Part shown: piece after piece, positions 1 to 12,400 of the stretch
How positions within the stretch are numbered: position 1 is the first letter of the stretch
Layout: each line of letters starts with the position of its first letter
Assembly: GCF_030704535.1 (NCBI RefSeq)
Contig: NC_081810.1
Coordinates: 8,690,501-8,754,500 of the forward strand
Direction of reading: 5' to 3'
From: Vitis vinifera
Taxonomy: Eukaryota; Streptophyta; Magnoliopsida; Vitales; Vitaceae
DNA: 64,000 bases
Made by a program: the position numbers and the translations under genes
The notes under the pieces: model-generated
Told to the model about the DNA's origin: nothing
The model's database searches: none
Seen by the model: the letters and a program-made list of their open reading frames with translations, nothing else

Positions 1-166
1 TACACCAAAGAAACAGCTTCCCTAAGAAAGTCAATTGGATTGCCAAAAAATACATACACCATTGATGAAGTACTGGGTATTGAAAGGGTAAAGATTGAGA
101 ATAACTTCGACAAAAGCATGAAAATCGGAAGAATTAGCAGAGAGGAAAATAAAAAAAACGATTCAC

Positions 167-412
167 CTCGCATCCAAGACAACACCCAATAAGCCTCTGA
201 ACATAGTCAATAACCTCCTGCCTCTCTCGCATAGAGCCCAGAGTGGGCTGCATCTTGGCCACAATCTCCTGGGTGGCCCTCTCCGCTGCGGCCCAAGAGT
301 CGCCGGCAATCGAAGCCGGCAATGGCGGAGAAGAGGAGAGGGAGCGGGAAGCGCCACGGTACGATACGACGCCGTTTGGCAGAAACGGAGAGGGAAGCTT
401 AAGATCACCCAT
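167..412 (-). CDS. PAP/OAS1-type nucleotidyltransferase, first coding exon (partial gene)
   Basis: This is an 82-codon exon read leftward from ATG 412-410. It begins MGDLKLPSPF and ends with a Met-Gln-Pro-Thr...Val-Gln-Arg-Leu-Ile-Gly-Cys...Cys-Glu segment that I recognise as the start of the plant nucleotidyltransferase / PAP-OAS1-substrate-binding family. In that family the next exon carries the Gly-Ser and Asp-x-Asp catalytic signature. The exon ends at 167 before a consensus donor (GT at 166-165), and the catalytic domain must lie left of position 1, so the gene is cut by the window edge. The frame stays open upstream of the Met, but MGDL is the start I expect for the family. By family the product would transfer nucleotides to RNA ends or act as a related polymerase; no catalytic residue is visible here. 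Function is inferred from the N-terminal similarity only. Confidence 0.65.
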
Positions 413-760
413 GTAACTGAACCAACTATACTTCACAACCCACAGGCAGATAGCGAAAACCTTCACAAACCCATCCCTGCCGGAGCAAGAAACGATGTCG
501 TACGCAATTCAAACTCCTAACAAGAGACAATCATCGGAGAAATCTCTCTGTCCCTCCCTCTCTCTTTCTCTCTCTGGACGCGACGAGACGAGACGCGACG
601 CGACGCAACGCAAGCGGAATAGGAAATGAAAACAAAGAGACTGCAAATTGGTTTTGGACAGTAGCAAGTTTTAATGGGACAGGACAAGACGATGACGTTT
701 GGGATTGAGAACGGCGTCGTTTTGGTCACGCGGTTTTCACTTCGTTGACTCAGTAAACCG
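413..760 (-). promoter_or_regulatory. 5' UTR and promoter region of the nucleotidyltransferase gene
   Basis: Upstream of the start codon the sequence is unusually GC-rich for this window. It contains a pyrimidine-rich run on the plus strand at about 541-575 (GA-rich in the transcript sense), followed by a simple CGACG-type repeat at 578-611. GA-rich leaders like this are common in plant 5' UTRs. I see no clear TATA box. The limits are approximate. Confidence 0.3.
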
Positions 761-3442
761 GGTGGGACACTGGTCTGGTGAAGTCCAGCTCAAAGATTGT
801 TAATCTTAGAAGTTAGAAGGTCCTTTGATTTTGCCCTCAACCCTTTTTTTTTTCTTCTTCTTTTTCATTTTCTAATTTAATTTAGTGGTCACAGATATTT
901 TTAATTTATTAATTGTAGATAATTTAGGAAAAATCTATTATATCCATTCGCTGTCATATCCACCAAAGCAATAAAGTTGAGATATAAAGTGATAAAATCA
1001 AATTGGACCAAATCACCCTTTGATTAATACTACGATTTCAATATGACTTCAAAAAAGTGTTATTTAGTATCATCGATTTACGTCTAATATATGATAATTG
1101 GGAGATTCAATTGAATTTCCAATTCACTTGAAGTTAATTTATTTTGTTATCATATGAAGATCAAATTGAGATAATTTTATCCATTTTGGTTTATCATTCA
1201 AAATTTAGGACATCTAATCAAAATTTTCAATTCACTTAAAATTAATCTGTTTTATCATCTTTCTAGTTTTGACATGATATATGTAGACATTAGAATTTTG
1301 GCTTCTCAATTCAACAAATTTTTGACTTAAACTCGTGATGAGTCACACACATTTGATCGTATGATAAATATTTAAAAGATGACATATACCAAAATTGGAA
1401 AGGCTATAAAATTTGATCTTATATATAAAATCATTAAAAAAATAAATATTCTCTTATATACAAATTTATTTGACTAAGAAGACAAGTTAAAATCAAATAA
1501 TTAAAAATTTTAAATTAAGTAATTAAATCTTAAAAGATTCTACAACTAAATCTTAAGGATTTCAAATTAAAATTCTTTAATTTCACCTATAAAGGTAACT
1601 CCTTTTAATGGACTTTTCTCGCTTTTGCTAGAAAAAAAAAGGTATCACAATAAATAAAAGATTTTACAAAATTTCCTACAATTTTGAAAAATTGCAAACT
1701 TTAAGAAAACAAAATCTCTACATAAAAAATAAGTCACTTTAGACCTTAAATAGACTTTCATAATAAAGAAGTATTATCGATTGACTTTTAAAACAATCAT
1801 CATTTATTAGATTGTGATGATGATTGTGATCCAAAAGAAAGAATTAGAGGAAAAATATTCATTTATAAAGAATATTAACATTGAGATTGTAACTCATAAT
1901 TATTATTGAAAGTTTATCCTTTAAAACGTGCATAAATCATAATGGATTGAGAAACTCACATTAGAAAATTCTTGGAAAGGTATACAAACCGTAATAGAAC
2001 AACCCGTGCGGGAAAATTGATCCAAAAATCCTTGGAGACGTGTCGCCTAAATCACAATGGAGAATGTGAAGTTCATTCAAACATGGGTATTACACTTTAG
2101 ACCAAGCTTGTCTATTAACTTGATCTTACAACAAAGAGTACCTAACTTATACCTTACTCTATGACAACCAATATGGGATGATGTTGCATAATTAGAAATG
2201 TAATTTCGTTTAATCTAGACAAACTCACTGGAGGCGGGAGTTGTCAGAGACGTCTCTAGGTTTGGCAGCAAAAGATTCTCTCTGGATAATTTCATTCGTC
2301 ATGGTTTGACTAGTTCAAATTCCCTTATCCTCTTGCCAAACTTCATGCCAGGACGATTCCCGTTTTTGGCAAATTTATAACTTCAGGGGTTTTCTGTTCA
2401 AATATGATTAATGAAAAATATATCCGATGTGATGTAATCATCCTTAATGGAGTGGCGTACCTGGTTAAATCAGAGAAGGCAGGTGAAGCCTCCCCTGGAA
2501 AAACAAAAAAAAAAGACCAAACAGGACTCAAATGAGACAGAACACGAGCCCCTTTTGGATAGAGGGGGGTAACACAAGGCTTTTGGGCAAGTCTTAGTCA
2601 CCCAAACAATAAGATTTAAGCATGATTATTCTTATTAGAATGATGATGTCTTGGGCAGAATCTTATCCACCTTTCGGACATGGAGAGACATACAACAGTC
2701 TGAACCCACACGGCATGGGGAGTATTTCAAACCCATGTCTCAAGGTAGAGCTGACTGGAAACTTCAGTTGGAGAACACCACCCCCATCTCCCATTCCCTA
2801 CCATGAGACTACATATTTTTAATATTTATCATCCCACAAGACAATGAAACCATTTTCATTTTCCTATGGCTAGACATAGGAGTGGGCCAAGGGATGAAAC
2901 AAAGCAATTGGCATATTTAACAGGGCCAAAGTTGAGAGTAGTAGGTCAATGGTTAGTTCCCCACCTACAGGGATAGCTAGAGGGGTGCCATTCCTCCCTC
3001 CATGCAGGGGGGGTTGTTGGGCTGGAGAATGGGCGCCTAGATGAACCTTCGTAACCAGAACACAAAATCCAGCCTCACAACCCATTTCATAGCATTCCCA
3101 CAACCAAGCACCATTATGTTCCTATGACTCCTGCACAACTGAACCCAAACAGAAATTGAGATCTCAGAGCATCAGAGAACAGAACAGGGATTAAGGCCAC
3201 ATTGAAGAATGCAACAAGTTTTTTCTTTCCCAAGCACAAAAAAGGATTTGAAATTCTCCCGGGTGTTTCTCTTCAATTGTCACTTTTCCCAATGGATTAC
3301 ATGCTATAAAATGATGCTGGGCCACACAAAAACTAAATATAAGTCCCAAAGTCAAAACATTTATGGATAAAATGCAATAGGAACCATTGCTGAACCAAAG
3401 CAGAAAAGCTCATGGCAGTAAAGCAGAACATGCTACGGATTT
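761..3442. other. Intergenic region, no gene recognised
   Basis: About 2.7 kb between the nucleotidyltransferase promoter and the RPS26 stop codon. Positions 830-2,230 are strongly AT-rich with stops in all frames. Positions 2,230-3,440 are less AT-rich and should include the RPS26 3' UTR (just left of 3,443). Small open frames at 2,622-2,822 and 2,870-3,103 show no family resemblance and look like chance. Confidence 0.5.
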
Positions 3443-5530
<2,088 letters not shown>

Positions 5531-5975
5531 TCTATGACGCTATTTTCAGATCGTCCTAAAATGAAATAAAATTGTGAAAACAATAAAATATCTTCTTCTT
5601 TTTTGGGCATTCTCATTAATCTTTTTTGGAAACAAAAAAGGCAGTTGATTTTCAATTAATTTGTTTTAAAGAAAAATAAATAAAAATTAAGGGTGAATTA
5701 CAAAAATCACCCCAATATTTTAACCGATGTCTTGATTTAGCACTAATAAACAAAGGGGAAAAAAAACCAAAAGTTTTGTTTTTGTTTGTTTTTTTCTTTT
5801 TCTTTTTTTCCTAACCATTAAAAATTTTCAATATTGTAAACACGTGAAATCAAAAAATCTTTTTCCAACCATTTCAATTTTTCTCTCCAGTTTCCATTAA
5901 TACAAGATAAAGAAACATCAAAGATTCAAAACATAAATTAATAAAAAAAAATTAATCGATTTATAGAGAAGAAGA

Positions 5976-6128
5976 AACACATATAAAAAAGTAGAAGAAG
6001 AAAGAGAAAATAAGGTAAACCTGATCGAAGATGTAGAAGAGAGTTTTCATAACACATATAAAGAAGTAGAAGAAGAAAGAGAAAATAAGGTAAGCCTGAT
6101 CGAAGATGTAGAATAGAGTTTTCATAAC
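5976..6128. repeat. Two-copy tandem repeat, 75-bp unit
   Basis: Copy 1 begins at 5,976 and copy 2 at 6,051. Both run from ACACATATAA through a purine-rich stretch to GAGTTTTCATAAC with only a few mismatches (for example GTAAACC versus GTAAGCC), so the duplication is fairly recent. Confidence 0.85.
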
Positions 6129-6275
6129 CTAGTTACAGCAAACAATGACGAATCCTAGATCTAACAATCGAAATGAACATCCAAAACCCTATAAATTAGA
6201 AATTAATTTTTTTTTTTAAATATTATGGAAGGTTTAATTGATTCAATTTGGAAGAATCACTTGTTGCAGAGAATT

Positions 6276-6361
6276 GGATGATGAGTGGGTCTCTAGCTTT
6301 GCAAAGAAGATAAGAAGTGGATGATGAATGGATCTCTACCTTTACAAAGAAGATAAACATC
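6276..6361. repeat. Two-copy tandem repeat, 43-bp unit
   Basis: Units starting GGATGATGA at 6,276 and 6,319 share the core GG(A)TCTCTA...CAAAGAAGATAA with several substitutions. It lies just right of the 75-bp duplication. Confidence 0.7.
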
Positions 6362-6482
6362 GGGTTTGAAGAACAAGATAAGAGGGTAAAATAATAATTT
6401 AGGTTATTTTATATTATCAAATAGGTTTAATGAATCCGACTCATAAGTTGGATTTGATTTCTGCCGGAATAATTTTTTATTT

Positions 6483-6583
6483 CATTTCCGCCTTCTTAAC
6501 ATTTATCCAAACATAGGAATAAGGGAGAAAAGGAATGAGATGTTTATTCTCACTCCCTATTCTCGTATACCAAACACCCCTTA
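6483..6583 (-). mobile_element. One end of a PIF/Harbinger-like TIR element
   Basis: Read on the minus strand from 6,580, the sequence starts GGGGTGTTTGGTATACGAG and continues into CATCTCATTCCTTTTCTC and ATGTTTGGATAA. The same subterminal blocks, in the same order, occur at the left end of the TIR element at 47,471. It is flanked by TTA at 6,581-6,583, the expected Harbinger target trinucleotide. I could not find the opposite end, so this may be a deleted relic or a solo end. Confidence 0.5.
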
Positions 6584-7345
6584 AAGGTTTTTTTTTTCCT
6601 TTAAAAGGGTGGACAAGCCCCTATCACAAAGCACATGAAAAATTTTGATATATCAAAATACATCACATAAAAATCCAAAAGAAATTTTTGTATAAACCAA
6701 AATAGAATTTTTATTAAAAAACAAAAAAAAAACATTCATATTGAGTTTTTCTCAAACCATACACGGTTGGAACAAAATTAGTCAAATAAGTATACAAGAT
6801 TTTATGGAGCTTAAAAAAAAGGTTTTATTTTTTTAGAAGTCAAACCAAATTGAGCTTAAGTCTACCATTACTTAGCTGTTTAAGCCTAGTCTAATTATGT
6901 GTCCAATTTTATAAGTTGATTACTTACAAATATTAAATCCATTTCCTAGAGAAGAATGTCACTTCTTGTACTCATTTTCCATTGTTATCAATCCTGTAGA
7001 AACCACCTCCACCTTCATGATCAACCATATAGATTGCTGCTACAGCCATAATATCCCTCATAACTAAGGAAAATATTTCAAAATTAAGGCTATCTTTGAA
7101 GGAAATAAATAAAAAAAATTGAAGGAAAAAATGAAAGGAAATACACATTGGGGCTCAAGAGTAGATCGAGAACAGCAGAAAATCAAGGGTATAGAACATT
7201 TGATACATAGAAGCATGGTGAAGAGACTATGAACCTTAGTAGGATATGGCTACTAAACTCCTCTATATACACTCCCCCCATTGATTATTAAGACCCTTAC
7301 AGTATCTACAAACTTCCCCAAGGGATAGGGATTTGGTTTCTTACC

Positions 7346-8688
7346 TCAGGCACTCTCTTTCTCATACAACTCACTTGCATATTTCCAGTTCATAACCTTC
7401 CATATGTTCTTCAGGTAGTCAGCTTTTACATTTTTGTACTGCATCACCAGGGACGATCATTTCAAATTCCGAGTTTTTCCCAGAAGAAGAAACTAAGTCT
7501 ATAAAGAACTCAATTCTGAAGCAGACTTTTTCATATATCCAAAATATTAAATTCCTGGAAAAATCACCTGTAAGTTGTATGCATGCTCCCAAACATCTAT
7601 ACCAAGTAAGGGGACTAGGTTTGGTCCTTTAGTTACGAGGGGATCCTGTTAGAATTGAGAAAGGTTTGCTCATCAGTCAGAAGTACATAATTTGTATACG
7701 ATCTTGTATCAGAAAAATGGTCGAATGTTCTTTACCTGATTCTGAGTGGTTTCTATCTGAAGCCTCTTCATTTCTTTATCCAGGGCAAGCCACTGCCATT
7801 AATAAATAGAATATAAAGAGAAGGAAACCATCAATTAAAGAAGAAGAAGAAGAAGAAGAAGAAGAAGAAGAAGAAACGCCCTCTGGAAAAACCAACCACC
7901 CAACCAGAGCCCTGCAAAGCAGCACCTTCTGCGTTGATCTTCTGCATCAATGCTTCTAAGGAACCATAGGAAGAGTGAAAGGCCACACCCAAGAGGCCAT
8001 TTGGAGGCTCACCACCGCCTTCCTGCCACATACGAAAACTCCCTTGAAACTCACAATTACCGCCTTCCTGAGTATTAACAAACAATCTAAAATCAGCATA
8101 AACCGATCGGCAAATAGAAATTTCCTTGAAACTCACAATTACAGGAGCGAGATTCTTCCGGAAAATTGAATGGTTTATATGACCTTCAAGATTCGAAAGA
8201 AAAAATGGTTAATTAAAAAGGACAACACAGATGATGATATCAGCATCCAGCAATGAGTTTCGGTTACCTCCGCCATTGAACTTGATGGAGCTCTGGAGCC
8301 GAAGGATGGAAGAAGAGTCGCCTTTAGAGATGGCTTCGTCCAGCTGGTGGAGTGCTTTGTAGTAGTTGGTGATATAAGTGAGGTGGTGCTTCAGGTGGTG
8401 TAGCTCCATAATCTCTCCGCTGACCAGCGGCTCCAGAGCCCTATAGTCGTAGGGAAGATCCGGAAGAGAGAAAGTTTTCAGCGCCTGCACTTGACCCAGT
8501 CTCTGGCCCCGGCCCAGGGAGTTTCTGTCGAGTGTGAGAGGACTCATGGTCATGGGAGACGGGAACGAAGCCAGGCCTACAGCCTTTGTGGAGCCGGTTA
8601 GAGGAGCCACTGCCATTGGAACATTGAAAGGGATAGAGAAAGGCGGAGAGACTAGAGAGTGAAGAGAATTGGGAGAAGTCTGCCGCAT
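7346..8688 (-). CDS. Manganese superoxide dismutase, divergent paralog
   Basis: Six exons: 8268-8688, 8137-8183, 7897-8022, 7736-7792, 7568-7645, 7346-7438. All have GT/AG sites and continuous phase, giving 273 residues from ATG 8688 or 249 from the in-frame ATG 8616. MnSOD begins near residue 72 ([11 protein letters not shown]). Mn ligands are present: H97, H145, D234 (in GIDVWEHAY) and H238. Second-shell Y105, Q217 and W236 are also present. Fe/MnSOD converts superoxide to peroxide and oxygen; plant MnSODs are usually mitochondrial. Odd points: the residue equal to human Trp78 is Arg149 (NHSIFR), several near-invariant plant positions differ (HHLKHH, GVAFH), and the N-terminus is not the usual plant MnSOD presequence. 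Targeting is therefore uncertain (mitochondrion or plastid, inferred). Micro-duplications lie at exon 2/intron 2. Reading frame and splicing look intact. Confidence 0.88.
7839..7876. repeat. (GAA)n microsatellite in MnSOD intron 3
   Basis: About a dozen GAA units (TTC in the transcript) inside the 104-bp intron between MnSOD exons 3 and 4. It makes up over a third of that intron and lies between its donor and acceptor. It accounts for the poly-Phe open frame on the minus strand. Confidence 0.9.
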
Positions 8689-9448
8689 TCTTCACCTCAC
8701 TCAGTGTTACGTGCCGCTTCCTTCTTAAATAACGTGTCAGTTCCATGTCGCATACAATAACATATCTGTGCTGTGTGGCAAATCCCTGATTTTTTCTTTA
8801 TTTTTCATTCAAAAATCTCACTTAAAACTAGCCTCTCTTGGTTATTTGAGGTAACCATTGCTTTCATTAAAGAATTAGAGTTCATATGTGATAATATATA
8901 GAATAGAGTTTTCGTATATACCCTTTTGGATGAAAGCAAATTAGTTGTTATATTCAATGGATTGACTGTCCTCTTAAATTTTCAAGATTGTGTCTCTCTG
9001 TCAGGCTTTCGTTATTAAAAGAACGTGAGAGATGGCAAGTACAGTAATGCGAACGAATATTAAGGGAAAGGATTATATTTTCTTCCGTTAAAAAAAATAC
9101 ATCTTACCAGGAAGAAGAATATTCAAGGGAGCATACAAAAAGGAACAGTTATGGAGACTTATGGGTGTTTTAGGATGGGAAAGTAACCCCAATTGAAAAA
9201 AATCAAATGGGGGCATGAATCCCATTCAACCCCCTAAACTCATACAAAGCTAAAAAAAAAAATCAAATGGAAAAAATAGAAAAGTGATCTCCTCTTAGCT
9301 CTGGAGACTACTTCCATGACAGAAAGTCGTATTCTTGGTTCCATGACCCACTGCCAAAAGCATCTTCTTCTCTTGGCTGAAACAGAGTTTGTCTGCTAAT
9401 CTTGATCTAGGATGGAGGAATTAATAGGTAGGAAAGCGAGGAAGCATA
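8689..9448. other. MnSOD upstream region and spacer to the UXT 3' end
   Basis: No gene recognised. Next to the MnSOD start there are two ACGT-core motifs (about 8,707-8,712 and 8,732-8,737) and a weak TATA-like TTATTTAA at about 8,725-8,733 on the minus strand. ACGT cores are typical of ABRE/bZIP sites, but two short matches are weak evidence. The remainder, to the UXT stop codon at 9,449, is AT-rich and should include the UXT 3' UTR. Confidence 0.35.
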
Positions 9449-12400
9449 TTATGCCTGCAGGTCTTTGTTTGAATTCCAAGCAGGGACTTTTGCAACAACA
9501 GCATCCGTTAAGATCCCAGCTCCATTTTCCACGCCTATTAGAGGATCGGTTTCACTTTCCTTTGCCTAGGACCATTCAAAAGATAGGATAGATTAGCAAA
9601 GAAACGGATAAATTAATAAGGGAAAAGAAATGAATCTGAGGTACCTGGGCCATTTGTGCTGATACTTCACTAGGCTTCTGCTGGCCCTCACGAGAGCAAT
9701 AATAAGAATATAGCACCATTCCAATTAAAGCAATCAGGATTCCCAGAATGTTGCGCCAGCTAAACGGGTCGTGGAGTAAAACATAGCCAAAGGCCAAAAC
9801 TAGGCATGTTTTTAGATGTCCCAGGACCTGGTATGTTACAGGAGATGTCTTCCCAATAACTAGAAATGTACTGAAGTTTACAGAAACAGATATCAGGCAA
9901 GATAGAACAATGAAGACCTGCAAATGAGGTGATTAGATTTAGGAGTTGAATTTTGAAGTAGAGAAATTTAGGAAAGAAAAAAAAAAACCAAACAGAAGAA
10001 ATTAATGTTTTATCAAAATTTCAATCCTCACCAGCACTTCAGATGTATATTTGAAAGCAAAAACATTTTGCTTAGTCAGAAGCCAATCCAGAAATGGGCC
10101 AGCAATGAACAATGTCATGGCTTGATAAGGACATGACTGATACAGGAGTTGGGTAGAAGAAACCTTGAACTTCTTCTGGATGTTATTGGTCATCTAAGAA
10201 TATAACTGATTAAGATCTTAAACAACAAAAGAAATTTTACTATCCTGCAGAAAGAAAGAAACTGATCCTACAATGCATTCCACGACTACTTGTATGGTTA
10301 TGTGCAAGCTGAAAAGCACAAGTATTATAGCTATTTCAATATTAGAAATTTGTAGAGGCACAGGTCTAAAGCAGAAGTACAATGTAATAGCGATAGCTTT
10401 TTCAGCTTAAGGATACAATCTGAGCGATACAGGTTGTAATAACTGCAAGCAAAGATAAGACAGAACCCAGGGCATTGAGCTGCAAATCAGTCACCGTTGC
10501 AATCCCAACACCCAAAAGAAGGATAGAAAGAGAAAGCTGGATACTCCGGCTGCGGTAGTGAATAAGAAATTATCAGTACATAAAGCTGTAACCAGACAAA
10601 ATAATCAGATGATAGACAAGATTAAATGATTGGAATATCCAAACTTAAAAAGGTGCAATTTTAATTTAGCAGGAACAAATGTGTAAGTGCCTGTAGCTTT
10701 ACCAAGATCTGCAAATAAAAGAACAATTCATAACTAAAGCAATGCCTAATACTCTGACCACACATATACCAACAAAAGAAATCAGATATGAGTGCATATT
10801 GTAACTGAAGAGATCCATAATTAATAAAACTGAAGCTCATGAATGATAAGACAGCAAATTGCCCTTTTCTCAGAACCGTTGGGATATCAACAAGGAAAAG
10901 GATAGAACCTTTTCGGGTTCAAGTCACTGGAATTTGCTTTTTGTTTCATGAAATTTGTCTACCAACAAAAAAACCTTAAAACCAATTTATTCAGGTGGTA
11001 TCCTTCACCAAAATTGTCTACAGGCGAAGCCTCTAGAATGAATGAATATAGAGTTTATGAATAACAAACAGCCTAGCAAATTTTTACTAATCACTTAAAC
11101 CATTATTAATGTATTAGTGTAATAGTTGAATTTTATGCTAGTCTGGAGAATTGTTATTAAGCTATTATGTCAAATAGGAGAGAAATCTGCACTAGAAATA
11201 TTGAGGATAATGGGATTGAAGGGAAACTTCACAAAGCAATTGATTACAAAATGCAAAATATCCAGCCCTGTTGTTCTCTACCACATACTTAAAAATTAAA
11301 TCCTAAATAGCTATGATTAACAAACTGTCAGATACAAGATATACAGCATAAATACAAGTTGTCAATAGGCATTTCCCAGAACCAAAATAAATGGAGAAGC
11401 ACCAAACTTAACAGTCTTTTCATTTTGGAGAATCCAGTATGCCTCCCACACACACACACATGTATGGCACTGTGTGCAGTTATTGCATATTCAATCAATA
11501 ATTAGATATTTGAAGTAGCCAAAACAAAAAATATGCTACTCTGCATATATGCTATGGAAATCCACACAAACATAGTCAGTCTAAAATATCTTGACAAGGA
11601 GAAAGAGAGTTTTAATATGCTATGGAAATCCACACACACACATGTATGGCACTGTGTGCACTGATTTCAATCAATAATTAAATATTTGAAGTAGCCAAAA
11701 CAAAAAATATGTTACTCTGCATATATGCCATGGAAATCCACACACACATGTATGGCACTGTGTGCGCTCATTGCATATTCAATCGATAATTAGATATTTG
11801 AAGTAGCCAAAATAAAAAATATGTTACTCTGCATATATGCTATGGAAATCCACACAAACATAGTCAGTCTAAAATATCTTGACAAGGAGAAAGGGAGTTT
11901 TAATAAATTCAAGTGCCAAACCCATTAAAATAAAGGTGCCCTCCTTAGAACACAAATATCATTAGTTAGCCAACAACCAACAGGCTTAAAAGAATTAAAC
12001 AGATGTCAATAAGATCAATTGAATTGTGCAATATATTATCCTTTTAAATTGGCCTAAACATAAATGAGTAAAATATATTTGGCACTAGAAAAATTTAGAA
12101 ATTGGTTCTGATGCTGGGAGTGGACAGAGGTTTATTTCAGTATGGATGAAATTCTATTTTATATCTGAAGAAGAACATAGGAAAGCAGCATGAAGCTAAG
12201 TAAAAGTAAGGGAGTGCGTAAGAATTTACCTGAATCTCTTCCTAAAGAAAAGGGTTTCCAGAAGAACAGTACAGGGGATGATTGCCAGTTTTGTCATCTG
12301 GAATGCAAAACCAAGAGAGTAATATCAGAAGTTTAGAGGCAAAATTAAAATTATAAAATTCTGAAACACTAAATAGAAGAGTCAAAATTCAAACAGATCA

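Larger units (their letters stand above)
5531..7345. other. Intergenic region between RPS26 promoter and MnSOD stop
   Basis: No gene recognised. It holds two local tandem duplications (5,976-6,128 and 6,276-6,361), a Harbinger-like terminal inverted repeat (6,483-6,583), homopurine runs, and the MnSOD 3' UTR next to 7,345. Confidence 0.5.

Noticed and set aside
1..192. A 63-codon plus-strand open frame at the left edge
   Set aside because: Short, lysine/asparagine-rich, antisense to the nucleotidyltransferase exon, with no recognisable family.
7831..7895. Poly-Phe protein tail after MnSOD exon 3
   Set aside because: It is translation of the TTC microsatellite in intron 3; splicing at 7,896 restores the MnSOD frame.
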